A stretch of DNA of 64,000 nucleotides from Pantoea coffeiphila (lineage in GTDB: Bacteria > Pseudomonadota > Gammaproteobacteria > Enterobacterales > Enterobacteriaceae): NCBI RefSeq assembly GCF_016909495.1, contig NZ_JAFBFW010000004.1:248001-312000 (forward strand). Reading direction: 5' to 3'. Position 1 is the first letter of the stretch. Each line of letters begins with the position of its first letter. The position numbers and the translations under genes were made by a program. Below, one piece after another: positions 1-9,123 of the stretch. The notes under the pieces are model-generated. The model saw nothing but the letters and a program-made list of their open reading frames with translations, searched no databases and had not been told where the DNA came from.

Positions 1-26
1 AGCGCGATATTCCAGCCGTCAGACAT
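1..26 (-). CDS. usg: Usg family protein, N-terminal fragment (cut by window edge)
   Basis: Only the first eight to nine codons lie in the window, reading MSDGWNIA on the minus strand from an ATG at 26-24. This matches the start of Usg, an aspartate-semialdehyde-dehydrogenase-like protein of unknown function that lies directly downstream of pdxB in E. coli. The position behind pdxB on the same strand fits that order. The rest of the gene is outside the window, so the call rests on the short peptide plus synteny. Confidence 0.75.
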
Positions 27-50
27 GTTGGTTTACTCCAGATAATGACA

Positions 51-79
51 CAAAAAAAGTGCGGTGCCGGAACACCGCA
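51..79 (-). terminator. Rho-independent terminator or attenuator between pdxB and usg
   Basis: On the minus strand a GCGGTG/CACCGC stem (61-66 with 73-78) with a six-base loop is followed by ACTTTTTTTG. It lies between the pdxB stop and the usg start. It can end pdxB messages, or attenuate read-through into usg, since the two are an operon in E. coli. Confidence 0.75.
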
Positions 80-132
80 ATGTTTCAGAATACTTCCCAT
101 AAAGGGAGGGGAACGCACTGTTTTACAAATAC

Positions 133-1260
133 TTACTCACCGGTCGCATTAAAACCCAGCTTCGCCAGCAGCGAGGCCGTTTCGGCGTTGTCGCACACGA
201 CCCGCAGCGATGACCATTCACGGCGTTCCAGATAGTTCTTCCGCAGGCGGTCAAACTCACCCGGAATGGCGGCCACATGGCGCAGCGGTGCGTCATCGCG
301 GCGCACATCATACACCAGATGCACCAGGCGTTTCAGCGTTGGCTGATCCAGCTCGCCGCGCAGGGTAATGGTGCCGAATTCCGGGGCGGGCAGCAGTGTG
401 TCCAGCGGCACCTGCTGCGGCTGGCCGATAAACTGCGTCCAGGCCTCGAACACCTGAGTGGTGCCGCGCGCCTTCCCTTCCAGCGTGTAACCGGCGATAT
501 GGGCGGTGGCGATATCCACTTTATCCAGCAGCGGCAGCGACAGTTCCGGTTCCGGCTCCCAGACATCCAGTACCACGCTCAGATCGTCGCGCTGCTCCAA
601 CACGTTCAGCAGCGCGGCGTTATCCACCACCGGGCCACGGCAGGCGTTGATCAGGATAGTGCCGGGTTTTAACGCCCGCAGCAGCGCCTCGTCGGCGATG
701 TGCAGCGTCTGGTACGGCCCCTGCTTAAACAGCGGGGTATGGAAGGTCAGCACGTCGGCTTCGGCCACCAGCGTTTCCAGCGGCAGGAACTCGCCCGCAT
801 CCCCGCGATCGGCGCGCGGCGGATCGCACAGCAGCGTACGGATGCCTAATGCTTCCAGCCGCGCCTGCAGGCGTCCGCCAACGTTGCCAACGCCAACGAT
901 GCCGACGGTGCGATCTTTCAACAGGAAGCCGTCGCGTTCGGCCAGCAGCAGCAGCGCGGAAAAAACGTATTCCACCACGGCAATGGCGTTACAGCCGGGA
1001 GCCGCAGAGAAGGCGATATCCTGCTGGTTGAGATAGTTCTCGTCGATATGATCGGTGCCTGCTGTTGCGGTGCCGACAAATTTAACCGGCTTACCGTCAA
1101 GCAGTGCGGCGTTCACTTTGGTCACCGAACGCACCATCAGGCCGTCGGCATCATCCAGCTCCGCCGCCGGGATTGGGCGTCCGGGAACAGCAACCACGGT
1201 GCCGGTACGGCTGAACAGCTCACGCGCATACGGCATATTTTCATCAACGAGGATTTTCAC
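133..1260 (-). CDS. pdxB: Erythronate-4-phosphate dehydrogenase PdxB
   Basis: The 375-residue product matches PdxB of E. coli (378 aa). PdxB oxidises 4-phospho-D-erythronate with NAD to 2-oxo-3-hydroxy-4-phosphobutanoate in the DXP-dependent pyridoxal phosphate pathway. The N-terminus [12 protein letters not shown] is typical. A Rossmann GxGxxG ([10 protein letters not shown]) lies near residue 120, and the D-isomer hydroxyacid dehydrogenase signature with NACRGPVVD follows further on. The C-terminal part carries the PdxB-specific dimerisation domain. The gene is followed by a terminator and usg, the ancestral order. It is cytoplasmic and appears intact. Confidence 0.97.
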   Translation of the reverse strand: MKILVDENMPYARELFSRTGTVVAVPGRPIPAAELDDADGLMVRSVTKVNAALLDGKPVKFVGTATAGTDHIDENYLNQQDIAFSAAPGCNAIAVVEYVFSALLLLAERDGFLLKDRTVGIVGVGNVGGRLQARLEALGIRTLLCDPPRADRGDAGEFLPLETLVAEADVLTFHTPLFKQGPYQTLHIADEALLRALKPGTILINACRGPVVDNAALLNVLEQRDDLSVVLDVWEPEPELSLPLLDKVDIATAHIAGYTLEGKARGTTQVFEAWTQFIGQPQQVPLDTLLPAPEFGTITLRGELDQPTLKRLVHLVYDVRRDDAPLRHVAAIPGEFDRLRKNYLERREWSSLRVVCDNAETASLLAKLGFNATGE

Positions 1261-1350
1261 TAGCGGTATCCAGTCTGGCTTAATAAGGAGCGCTATTCTG
1301 CCATAAAGCCCCCTGCCGAATAACCCCCCGTTTGCCCGAAAGCTGCCCCC

Positions 1351-2127
1351 TCAGATGCGCTGGCGATAGCGCTCCGGCGTGGTGCCTGACTGCTGATGAA
1401 ACATCACAATCAGCGCCGATGCCGAACTGTAGCCCAGCTCTAGCGCCACCTCCTGTACACTCTTGCCCTGTTCAAGCAGCGCCACGGCGTGCAAAAAGCG
1501 CAGGCGCTGCCGCCACTCGCTAAACGACATTCCCAGCAGCGCCTGGCAGCGGCGCGACAGCGTGCGTTCGGTGGTGTACACGCGGCTGGCCCACTGCGCC
1601 AGCGTGGTGTTATCGGCCGGATTCAGCTCCAGCGCCTGTAACACCGGGGCCAGATATTTATCGCTGGTCGACGGCAGGTAGCTGGGGCCGATCTGCGCCT
1701 GCCGCAGCTGATCGAGCAGCACCTCACCCAGACGGCGATCTTCTGCCGTTTCCGGCACCAGCAGCTCGCGCGCGGCGATATCGTCCATAATGGCGTGCAC
1801 AATCGGACTGACTCTGAGCAGGCAGGCACGATCGGGCAGCTGATGGCACAGCGAACCGGCGATGTTCAGCGTGCGGAAAAAGGCCTGACGGTGGTTATAG
1901 CTGGCGTGGATCTTTCCGGGGGGTATCCAGATGGGAATATTGGCCGGGGTTAACAGACGCTCGCCCTCTACCTGCATCTCCAGCACGTTGCATTTTACAA
2001 AAATCGCCTGGCCCCAGCTGTGGCTGTGGGGCAGATACTCCGTCTGGGCATTGGTCTGCTCATAGCGGAAAAACAGCGTCATCTCGGCGGCATTCTCCGG
2101 CGGGGTGTAAGTCAGTTGCTGAATCAT
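1351..2127 (-). CDS. AraC-family transcriptional regulator with cupin sensor
   Basis: The product is 258 residues. The N-terminal half looks like a cupin sensor, with an HSHSWGQ metal/ligand-type motif near residue 34 and IWIPPGKIHASYNHR near residue 67. The C-terminal ~95 residues form the AraC double helix-turn-helix (LAQWASRVYTTERTLSRR, then VQEVALELGYSSASALIVMF). It is divergent from the EamA exporter at 2235, with about 107 bp of shared control region. This arrangement suggests it regulates that exporter, as NimR does for NimT in E. coli. The effector cannot be told from the sequence. Confidence 0.88.
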   Translation of the reverse strand: MIQQLTYTPPENAAEMTLFFRYEQTNAQTEYLPHSHSWGQAIFVKCNVLEMQVEGERLLTPANIPIWIPPGKIHASYNHRQAFFRTLNIAGSLCHQLPDRACLLRVSPIVHAIMDDIAARELLVPETAEDRRLGEVLLDQLRQAQIGPSYLPSTSDKYLAPVLQALELNPADNTTLAQWASRVYTTERTLSRRCQALLGMSFSEWRQRLRFLHAVALLEQGKSVQEVALELGYSSASALIVMFHQQSGTTPERYRQRI

Positions 2128-2234
2128 CTTGTCCGGTCCCAGAGCAATAATGTCTGATTATCATTATTTGTTTTCAATGAGACAATATTACACTGGCCTC
2201 CTCTGGACTGTGAAGACAACAACGCGAGAACCTG

Positions 2235-3131
2235 ATGAATTTTATGTTTCCCCTGCTGGCCGTACTAATCTGGTCAATTAATGCCATCGTCAGCAAAATG
2301 TCGGCCAGCGCAATCGATCCTGCGGCTATCTCCTTTTATCGCTGGCTGATTGCCCTCGTCGTGCTGGCTCCCTTCGCGCTGCCCGGCGTCTGGCGGCACC
2401 GGCAGCAGATCGCCCGGGTCTGGTGGAAACTGCTAATCCTCGGCCTGTTGGGCATGGTGCTCTATCAGAGCCTGGCGTACTTTGCCGCGCACAGCGTCAG
2501 CGCGCTGTTTATGGGTATTCTTAACGCGCTGATCCCGCTGCTGACGGTGTTATTGAGCATCTTTATCCTGCGGCTGGCACCCACCGTGGGCATTCTGCTG
2601 GGCAGCGTGCTGTCATTCGGCGGGCTGGTATGGCTGGTGAGCCAGGGCAATCCGGCGCAGCTGCTGACCCACGGCATGGGCAAAGGTGAGCTGATGATGT
2701 TCGCGGCGTCCACTTCCTATGCGCTGTACGGTGTGTTAACCAAACGCTGGGCGATCCCGCTACCGAACTGGCAGAGCCTGTGGATGCAGATCCTGTTTGG
2801 CGTCCTGCTGCTGACGCCAGGTTTCCTGATGGCACCGGATGTATCGCTGAATATGCACAATATTCCGCTGGTGCTGTTTGCCGCTATCCCGGCCTCGATC
2901 ATTGCGCCATTCGTCTGGATTCAGGGCGTGATGCGCCTCGGGGCCAGTACTGCCAGTATCTTTATGAATCTGGCACCGATTTTTACCGCCGTTATCGCCG
3001 TGGGTTTCCTGCATGAAAGTCTGCATGCCTACCACTTTATTGGCGGCGGCGTGACCCTGCTTGGCGTAATCCTCGCCCAGCAGCTGAGAATGCCGCTCGC
3101 ACGCAGCCATCAGGATAAAAAACAGGGATAA
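2235..3131 (+). CDS. EamA/DMT-family inner-membrane transporter
   Basis: The 298-residue, strongly hydrophobic protein has about ten predicted membrane helices in two repeated EamA halves (MNFMFPLLAVLIWSINAIVSK at the start; KGELMMFAASTSYALYGVLTK opening the second half). The family exports metabolites or drugs down a proton or substrate gradient. The short C-terminal tail is basic (RSHQDKKQG). It is divergent from an AraC regulator that probably controls it. The substrate is unknown. The pair lies between pdxB and flk, which are adjacent in E. coli, so it is an accessory insertion. Confidence 0.9.
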   Translation: MNFMFPLLAVLIWSINAIVSKMSASAIDPAAISFYRWLIALVVLAPFALPGVWRHRQQIARVWWKLLILGLLGMVLYQSLAYFAAHSVSALFMGILNALIPLLTVLLSIFILRLAPTVGILLGSVLSFGGLVWLVSQGNPAQLLTHGMGKGELMMFAASTSYALYGVLTKRWAIPLPNWQSLWMQILFGVLLLTPGFLMAPDVSLNMHNIPLVLFAAIPASIIAPFVWIQGVMRLGASTASIFMNLAPIFTAVIAVGFLHESLHAYHFIGGGVTLLGVILAQQLRMPLARSHQDKKQG

Positions 3132-3242
3132 TGCACCTTATTCCCGCCCGGTGGCCTTTCGATCGCCGGGGGGGATTGTTATCATGTGGCATTATTTTCT
3201 CTGTTACGGCACGCCCCGGAACCCGACTGAAGGATTTTCGCC

Positions 3243-4256
3243 ATGCAACCGTTAAGTGGCCCCGGAGCGCCATCTCCCGGCGATCGTCCGACGATCGCCC
3301 CTCTGTCCGATACGCCGCGCAGTGCCTCCGGCGACCAACCGCTCTCCCCTGCCCAGCGCACCACGCTGGAACGGCTGATCGTCAAGATCATGTCTCTCAG
3401 TTCGCTGAAATCCGTTGAACTGTGGGCCGGGCTGCGTCATGAGGTGGGCGTGAAAAACGATGCCGGACTGCTGGCTCGCCATTTTCCGCTGGCCGAACAG
3501 TTCCTGAATACCCGTCTGGCACAGGTGCAGAACACCCATGCTACCCGGCAGCTTCAGCAGCAGCTGACCGAGCTGCTGCCCGCCGGGAATAATCGACAGG
3601 CGGTCAGCGATTTTATCCGCCAGCAGTTTGGCCAGACCGTGCTCAGCTCGCTGAACCCCGATCAGCTGCGTCAGGTGCTGACCATGCTGCAAAACGGGCA
3701 GATGACGATTCCGCAGCCGCAGCAGAATCGGGTGACCGATCGCTCGCTGCTTCCGGCCGAACATCAGGCTCTGAATTTGCAGATTGCCCGTCTGGCGGCC
3801 GCGACCGGCGAGTCGCCCGTGAAGCTGTGGGCAGCGCTGATGAAGGTGGTGAACCTGCAGAGCGGCGATCCGATCCCTTCACGATTTTTCCCACTGCTGA
3901 CCCAGTACCTTCAGGCCAGCCACACGCTGAGCCAGCACGGCAACCCGACGCTAGGCCAGCTGATCGCCGCACTGAAGCAGCCGCCGGATGCCGCCGAGCT
4001 GCGCCTGCTGGAAGTTCACTGCCAGCAGCGCTTTAACGCGCAGCCGTTGACGCTGTTGAGTACCGCCCAGGTGCAGGATTTGCTGAATGCGCTGTTTAAG
4101 CATCGCGCAGCGCAGCTGCGTGCCGGGGAAGATGTCACGCCGCAGCCGCTGTGGAGTACGCTGCCGCCCCTGCTGCAACCGTTCAGCCGCCGCCCGGTGT
4201 TTACCGCCTTTTCGCTGCTGCTGCTGGTCGTGCTGCTGCTGTGGGCTGTGCTGTAA
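3243..4256 (+). CDS. flk: Flagella biosynthesis regulator Flk
   Basis: The 337-residue protein matches Flk (RflH), an inner-membrane-anchored factor that stops premature FlgM secretion until P- and L-ring assembly is complete. The N-terminus is proline/serine rich. The body is rich in Gln and Leu helices. The extreme C-terminus (FTAFSLLLLVVLLLWAVL) is a single tail-anchor segment, as known for Flk. The ATG at 3243 follows GAAGGATTTTCGCC, a good ribosome-binding site. Its place after pdxB agrees with the E. coli order. No flagellar structural genes lie in this window. Confidence 0.9.
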   Translation: MQPLSGPGAPSPGDRPTIAPLSDTPRSASGDQPLSPAQRTTLERLIVKIMSLSSLKSVELWAGLRHEVGVKNDAGLLARHFPLAEQFLNTRLAQVQNTHATRQLQQQLTELLPAGNNRQAVSDFIRQQFGQTVLSSLNPDQLRQVLTMLQNGQMTIPQPQQNRVTDRSLLPAEHQALNLQIARLAAATGESPVKLWAALMKVVNLQSGDPIPSRFFPLLTQYLQASHTLSQHGNPTLGQLIAALKQPPDAAELRLLEVHCQQRFNAQPLTLLSTAQVQDLLNALFKHRAAQLRAGEDVTPQPLWSTLPPLLQPFSRRPVFTAFSLLLLVVLLLWAVL

Positions 4257-4355
4257 CGGCTCGTCATTTTCGGTTCTGTCAGCGCAGTGAAACAATGGCA
4301 GTCACCGGCAGCGGTTTACCCATCAGCGTTCTGCAATGCTATCGTTTGCTGTTGT

Positions 4356-4805
4356 TCAGCAACCGCAGTCAGGTAGCGCTGCCGCTGCCGGCCAGCTGCC
4401 CGGCGCGTCACCGGTGGCCACCGGATGGCCGTCGCGCAACCAGAAATCCAGTCCGCCGATCAACTCTTTGACCTGAAACCCCGCCGCCGCCAGCTTCCAT
4501 GCGCCTTTGGTTGAACCGTTGCAGCCGATACCGTCGCAGTAGGTCACGTACACCCTGCTGCGATCGAGTACCGCCAGGGTTTCGGCGGTCATAGTGCGAT
4601 GGGGGAAACTGACAGCCCCACAGATATGCCCGGCCTGATACTGCTCCGCTGAGCGCGTGTCGATCGCCACAATCTCTTCGATCCCCTGCGCTAAATCCTG
4701 CGCCAGATCCCAGGCGTCCGCATACCAGGCCAGCTTTTGCCGCAGATGGGCTTCGCTCTGTTCGGGTGGCAGCGGCGGGAACTGTAAAACGGCGGATGAC
4801 GTCAT
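4356..4805 (-). CDS. Rhodanese-like domain protein
   Basis: I take the start as the ATG at 4805 (MTSSAVLQFPP), preceded by AAGAGGATATTCATT, giving 149 residues. A longer frame to 4871 has no better signal. The single rhodanese fold shows IVAIDTRSAEQYQAGHICGAVSFPHR and the active-site loop YCDGIGCNGSTKGA, whose first cysteine is the likely persulfide carrier. VKELIGGLDFWLRDGHPV follows. The family moves sulfane sulfur or detoxifies. The C-terminus is Ala/Pro rich and ends in DCGC. It is divergent from a MocR regulator and shares a palindrome-bearing promoter region with it, so it is the likely target gene. Confidence 0.85.
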   Translation of the reverse strand: MTSSAVLQFPPLPPEQSEAHLRQKLAWYADAWDLAQDLAQGIEEIVAIDTRSAEQYQAGHICGAVSFPHRTMTAETLAVLDRSRVYVTYCDGIGCNGSTKGAWKLAAAGFQVKELIGGLDFWLRDGHPVATGDAPGSWPAAAALPDCGC

Positions 4806-4842
4806 AATGAATATCCTCTTGCAGTAAGTGCTGCCATGATAG

Positions 4843-4855
4843 GGCCAGATTGGCC
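4843..4855. promoter_or_regulatory. Candidate operator between the rhodanese and MocR genes
   Basis: GGCCAGATTGGCC is a perfect inverted repeat (GGCCA-GAT-TGGCC) in the 90-bp divergent intergenic region. It is the only strong palindrome there and is a plausible site for the MocR-type regulator. This is inferred from position and symmetry only. Confidence 0.45.
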
Positions 4856-4895
4856 TTAACAGTAAGACCATTAATCAACAGAGGATAAGACCCAT

Positions 4896-6329
4896 ATGCC
4901 GCATAACGCCGTGCCGTTTCTGGCACTGCTGGGCCAGCAGCAGGCCGCCACGCTGCGCGAGCGCGTCTGCGCGATGCTGCGCAAAGCCATCCGCAGCGGT
5001 GTACTCGGCCCTGCTGCGCGTCTGCCCTCTTCCCGCCTGCTGGCGCAGGATCTGGCGATATCTCGCGTAACGGTTGAAGCCGCCTATGCCCAGCTGGAAA
5101 GCGAGGGCTATCTGAGCCGACAAACCGGGCGCGGGACGTTTGTGGCCAGCGATTTACCAGCTGCCCCCGTCAGGCCGGTGACGTCTCCACCGGTGCAGCT
5201 TTCCACGCGCGGCGGCCTGATCGATCGCGGCGGCGGCTGTAACGACCCGCAGTTTCCGCAGGCCTTTGCTGCCGGGTCGCCGGATCTACGCGCTTTTCCG
5301 CACCGTACCTGGCGGCGGTTAATGCAGCAGCGGCAGCGGCTGGAGGGGGAAAAGCTGATGGGCTACGGCGATCCGCAGGGACTACCGCAGCTGCGAGAGG
5401 CGGTGGCGGACTACCTTGGGCAGTCGCGCGGCGTCCGATGCAGCGCCGGGCGAGTGATGATCCTTACCAGCTCACAGCAGGCATTGCAGATGATTGCGCT
5501 GCTGCTGTGCGACAGCGGCGACCCGGTGTGGCTGGAGCAGCCGGGCTATGCCGGGGCCTGGCATGCCTTTCGCAGCGCGGGCGCACAAGTGAGTGGTATC
5601 AGCGTGGATGCACGCGGCGCGGTGCCTGCTACGCAAGCGGCACCCAAGCTGGTATATCTGACGCCTTCCCATCAGTATCCCACCGGCGTCACCCTTAGCC
5701 TGCCTCGTCGGCTGGCGTGGCTGGAGTTTGCCCGCCGCAGCGGCTGCTGGCTGGTTGAAGACGACTACGACAGCGAATTTCATTACGACGGTAATCCGCA
5801 GCCTGCGCTACAGGGGCTGGAGGATAACGCGCGGGTGCTGTACCTCGGCACCTTCTCCAAAGTGCTGTTCCCCTCGCTGCGGCTGGCGTATCTGGTGGTG
5901 CCCGATGCGCTGATCGCCCCGCTTTGCCGACTGCGCAGCATGATGGACGGCCACAGCGCACAGCTGATGCAGGCGGTGACCGCCGATTTTATTCAGCACG
6001 GCCACTTTGCCGCCCACCTGCGGCTGATGCGCCAGCTGTACGGCAGCCGCCGCGACCTGCTCCGCCGGGAGCTGGCGGAAAAGCTGGGCGACAGGCTGAC
6101 GCCGCTGGCCCATCAGGGAGGATTACAGCTCACCGTGCAATTAAACCACGGCGGAGAGCAGCGGCTGACACAAGAGGCAGCCGCGCAGGGGCTGCTGCTG
6201 CCGCGCCTGTCGCCGCTCTATCACCAGCCGGGCAGCGAGGCGCGCGAGGGATGGATACTCGGATACTCGGCGCTGCAGCCGAATGAAATCACCCGGGCGG
6301 TCGATAAGCTGGCTCGTCTCAGCTACTGA
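4896..6329 (+). CDS. MocR-type (GntR/aminotransferase fusion) transcriptional regulator
   Basis: The 477-residue protein has an N-terminal GntR winged helix ([23 protein letters not shown], residues ~35-60) joined by a linker to a class I aminotransferase fold (~110-470). The PLP lysine lies in [16 protein letters not shown], and the Asp of [12 protein letters not shown] precedes it. MocR regulators such as PdxR and GabR sense PLP or PLP adducts. It is divergent from the rhodanese gene, with a palindrome between them. Its 3' end overlaps the end of yfcJ by 11 bp in convergent orientation. The ATG follows AACAGAGGATAAGACCCAT. The effector and target are inferred. Confidence 0.9.
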   Translation: MPHNAVPFLALLGQQQAATLRERVCAMLRKAIRSGVLGPAARLPSSRLLAQDLAISRVTVEAAYAQLESEGYLSRQTGRGTFVASDLPAAPVRPVTSPPVQLSTRGGLIDRGGGCNDPQFPQAFAAGSPDLRAFPHRTWRRLMQQRQRLEGEKLMGYGDPQGLPQLREAVADYLGQSRGVRCSAGRVMILTSSQQALQMIALLLCDSGDPVWLEQPGYAGAWHAFRSAGAQVSGISVDARGAVPATQAAPKLVYLTPSHQYPTGVTLSLPRRLAWLEFARRSGCWLVEDDYDSEFHYDGNPQPALQGLEDNARVLYLGTFSKVLFPSLRLAYLVVPDALIAPLCRLRSMMDGHSAQLMQAVTADFIQHGHFAAHLRLMRQLYGSRRDLLRRELAEKLGDRLTPLAHQGGLQLTVQLNHGGEQRLTQEAAAQGLLLPRLSPLYHQPGSEAREGWILGYSALQPNEITRAVDKLARLSY

Positions 6330-7503
6330 CCGCGCTGCGGGCGAAGCTGAAGGTGACGATGATGCCCAGTGCCGCACAGGCGGCTCCGGCAAGAAACACC
6401 GAACCGTAGCCGAAGGTGGTTGCCAGTATGCCGGTCAGCGGGCCGCTGGCACCGTAGGCGATATCCTGGAAGGCGGAAAATCCGCCCAGTGCAGTGCCGC
6501 GCACCTGGGGTGCGACTCGCTTCAGCACCTCAACGCCCAGCGACGGGAATACCAGCGAACAGCCGCAGCCGGTCAAAGCCGCCCCGGCCAGCGCCACCCA
6601 GCCGTTCGGCGCAATGCCCAGCAGCAGAAGGCCCAGCGCTTCAACGCCCAGCGAGACCAGCGCAACCCGCGCGCCGCCCAGCCGATCCGGCAGACCACCG
6701 AAGAAAATTCGCACCATCACAAACGCCACACCAAACGCGGTGAGCGCAAATCCGGCATTGCCCCACAGACGGTCGGCAAAATAGAGCGAGGTAAACGTAC
6801 CAATGACCGCAAAGCCGGTGCCCTGTAGCGCCAGCGCGCAGCCGGGCTGCATAATCTGCCCCACCACTTTCCACAAAGAGGGGCGTTCGCCACCCAGCAC
6901 CGGCACCGCTCTGATGCTGAAATTAATCAGCAGCGCCACCAGCGGCAGCAGGATCGTCGCCGCGCCCAGCGCCATAAAGCCCCACTGGCTGTGCAGCATC
7001 AGGCCCAGCGGTGCCCCGGCGGCCAGCGAGCCGTAAATCGCCATGCCGTTCCACGACATCACCTGACCGGAGCGTTTCGCCCCCACCAGTCCCATTCCCC
7101 AGGTCAGATTGCCGGTCAGCAGCAGACTTTCACCGAAGCCGAGCAGCAGCCTGCCCGCCACCAGCAGCGCAAACTTTCCGGCCACCGGCAGCGGTAGAAA
7201 AGCCGCCAGCAGATAGGCCACGCCAACCAGCGCCAGCGCCAGAATCCCCTGCACGGTGGTGCGTTTAGCGCCGCGCTGGTCGGCCAGCCTGCCGGCATAG
7301 CCGCGCGTCAGCAGCGTGGCAAAAAACTGAATGCCGACCGCGATGCCCACCATCACGTTGCTGAGGCCCAGCTCCTGATGGACGTAAAGCGGGATCACCG
7401 GCAACGCCAGCCCGGCGGTCAGATAGGTAAGGAAAACGGCAAACGAAATCCGCGCCAGCTCGCGGGTAGCCTGCGCAGGGCGCGCTTCAACACTGACCGA
7501 CAT
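6319..7503 (-). CDS. yfcJ: MFS transporter YfcJ
   Basis: The start is placed at the ATG at 7503 ([11 protein letters not shown]) because AGGAG lies 8 nt upstream. That gives 394 residues, as in E. coli YfcJ (392 aa). Twelve hydrophobic segments and the MFS loop motif [15 protein letters not shown] after the second helix are visible. YfcJ is a drug/arabinose-type exporter of the YhhS family. In E. coli it lies between flk and fabB. Here a rhodanese/MocR pair separates it from flk and the 18-kb sugar-acid region separates it from fabB. Confidence 0.85.
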   Translation of the reverse strand: MSVSVEARPAQATRELARISFAVFLTYLTAGLALPVIPLYVHQELGLSNVMVGIAVGIQFFATLLTRGYAGRLADQRGAKRTTVQGILALALVGVAYLLAAFLPLPVAGKFALLVAGRLLLGFGESLLLTGNLTWGMGLVGAKRSGQVMSWNGMAIYGSLAAGAPLGLMLHSQWGFMALGAATILLPLVALLINFSIRAVPVLGGERPSLWKVVGQIMQPGCALALQGTGFAVIGTFTSLYFADRLWGNAGFALTAFGVAFVMVRIFFGGLPDRLGGARVALVSLGVEALGLLLLGIAPNGWVALAGAALTGCGCSLVFPSLGVEVLKRVAPQVRGTALGGFSAFQDIAYGASGPLTGILATTFGYGSVFLAGAACAALGIIVTFSFARSAVSS

Positions 7504-8084
7504 GCTTACTTCTCCTGAGGAAAACCCACGCTGCCCGCTGAAGGATGCGGCAATGATATGGAATTTTTTTTTCAAAGATGAAAATATTGGCTGTTAGATT
7601 TCATTTCGTCAATAAATGAAAACGGAGATCGTGAGATGCCTCGCATTCACAAATTTTGAGGGACTGGCTGCGCTTTGTATGAAAATAACGTAACTATTTC
7701 CAACTTTATTCTCGTCAGACAGACCGCCACCGGAAAGCAAAATGGGATAATCCTCGCAATTCCGATAACAAAATCGCCTGAATTATGCTCTAAATGCCCA
7801 TTCATGCCCGAAACAGCGGACTCACCCGGCAAAATGATGCATAAATGTTATAAAATTTGAATTAAATAACAAATTAGCAACTTAAATTTGGCGTAAAATT
7901 ACTACCAGATGAATTAAATTAACAATTATTTAACCAAATAACTTACATAAATAAACATAAAAAGTTACCGATCACATAATCCCCTTCCGCTCAGATCTTC
8001 TGCAAATCGTTCTTGCTATCCTGGTGCCGTTGTTAAAACCCCGTTACCTGACAAAAACACGCCCTACAAAACAAAGGTACTGCT
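7504..8084. promoter_or_regulatory. AT-rich intergenic region with promoter for the ABC importer operon
   Basis: This 581-bp stretch has no credible gene. It is clearly more AT-rich than its flanks from about 7550 to 7980. An extended -10 (TGCTATCCT, 8014-8022) lies about 60 bp before the binding-protein ATG and is the best promoter candidate. A single TCACA half-site near 7972 could be half of a CRP site, but the partner half is missing. I see no clear UxuR-type palindrome here. Confidence 0.4.
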
Positions 8085-9071
8085 ATGAAATTCAATCTCG
8101 CATTACTGAATGCATGTGTTGTTTCCGCCTGCATGCTGTTAACCACCCCGCTGATGGCGGCGGAGAAACACGATATTGCACTGGTCGCCAAAGTGACCGG
8201 CATTCCCTGGTTCACCCGCATGGCCGTAGGCGTGGATGAGGCGGCGAAAAAACTCGACGTCAACGCCTATCAGGTGGGAGGCTCCACCGCCGATCCGGCG
8301 CAGCAGGTTAAAGTGATTGAAGACCTGATCGCCAAAAAAGTCGACGCGATTATCGTGGTGCCCAACGACGCCAAAGTACTGGAACCGGTGCTGAAAAAAG
8401 CCCGCGATCAGGGCATTGTCGTGCTGACTCACGAATCACCGGACCAGCAGATCGGCCAGTGGGATGTGGAAACCATCGACAGCGTGAAGTACGCCGAGAA
8501 GAACATGGATGAACTGGCCAGCGCGATGGGCGGCCAGGGCGGCTATGCCATTTACGTTGGTTCGCTGACCGTGCCTCTGCACAATGCCTGGGCGGATGCG
8601 GCGATTAAATACCAGAAAGAAAAATATCCTAACATGCACGAAGTCACCTCCCGCCTGCCGGTGGCGGAAAGCATTGATAAATCCTACGCCACCACGCTTG
8701 ACCTGATGCGCACCTACCCGGACCTGAAAGGTATTATCGGCTTTGGCTCCCTCGGCCCAATCGGTGCCGGTCAGGCCGTGAAGAGCAAGCGTGCGAAAAA
8801 CAAAATTGCCGTGGTCGGCATTGCGATGCCGGCTCAGGCAGCGCCATATCTGGCCTCCGGCGATATCAAAAAAGCGCTGCTGTGGGACCCGAAAGATGCC
8901 GGATTCGCGCTGGTCAGCCTGGCAGATCAGCTGCTGGACGGCAAACAGGTCACGCCTGACCTGACCATCGACGGCATCGGCAAGGCGGATGTGGACATGG
9001 AACATCACGTCATCCGCTTCAACCGCATTCTGGAAGTCACCAAAGACAACGCAGCATCCCTCGGCTTTTGA
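8085..9071 (+). CDS. Periplasmic sugar-binding protein of a ribose/AI-2-type ABC importer
   Basis: The 328-residue protein has a signal peptide ending LMA-AEK near residue 26, with no lipobox cysteine at that site. The rest is a type I periplasmic binding protein (Peripla_BP_4). Typical elements are GSTADPAQQVKVIEDLIAKK, AIIVVPNDAKVLEPVLKKA and the hinge-region IGFGSLGPIGAGQA. It resembles LsrB/RhaS-type binding proteins, so the ligand may be a pentose, pentitol, deoxy sugar or AI-2-like compound. It is the first gene of an operon with an ATPase and two permeases. A hairpin follows its stop, typical for over-expressed binding proteins. Confidence 0.9.
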   Translation: MKFNLALLNACVVSACMLLTTPLMAAEKHDIALVAKVTGIPWFTRMAVGVDEAAKKLDVNAYQVGGSTADPAQQVKVIEDLIAKKVDAIIVVPNDAKVLEPVLKKARDQGIVVLTHESPDQQIGQWDVETIDSVKYAEKNMDELASAMGGQGGYAIYVGSLTVPLHNAWADAAIKYQKEKYPNMHEVTSRLPVAESIDKSYATTLDLMRTYPDLKGIIGFGSLGPIGAGQAVKSKRAKNKIAVVGIAMPAQAAPYLASGDIKKALLWDPKDAGFALVSLADQLLDGKQVTPDLTIDGIGKADVDMEHHVIRFNRILEVTKDNAASLGF

Positions 9072-9078
9072 TTGATTC

Positions 9079-9098
9079 GGGCCAGCGCTTGCTGGCCC
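9079..9098 (+). other. Intercistronic hairpin after the binding-protein gene
   Basis: GGGCCAGC-GCTT-GCTGGCCC forms a perfect 8-bp stem with a tetraloop between the binding-protein stop and the ATPase start. It has no U-tract, so it probably protects the upstream mRNA 3' end or gives partial termination, raising binding protein over ATPase. Confidence 0.6.
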
Positions 9099-9123
9099 CT
9101 CCCCAACACCAGGGCACTAACTT

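Noticed and set aside
7629-7650. GTGA...TCACA pair as a CRP site
   Set aside because: The spacing between the half-sites is 12 bp rather than 6 bp.
7959-7980. CRP site before the ABC importer operon
   Set aside because: Only a TCACA half is present; the TGTGA half at the right spacing is missing.
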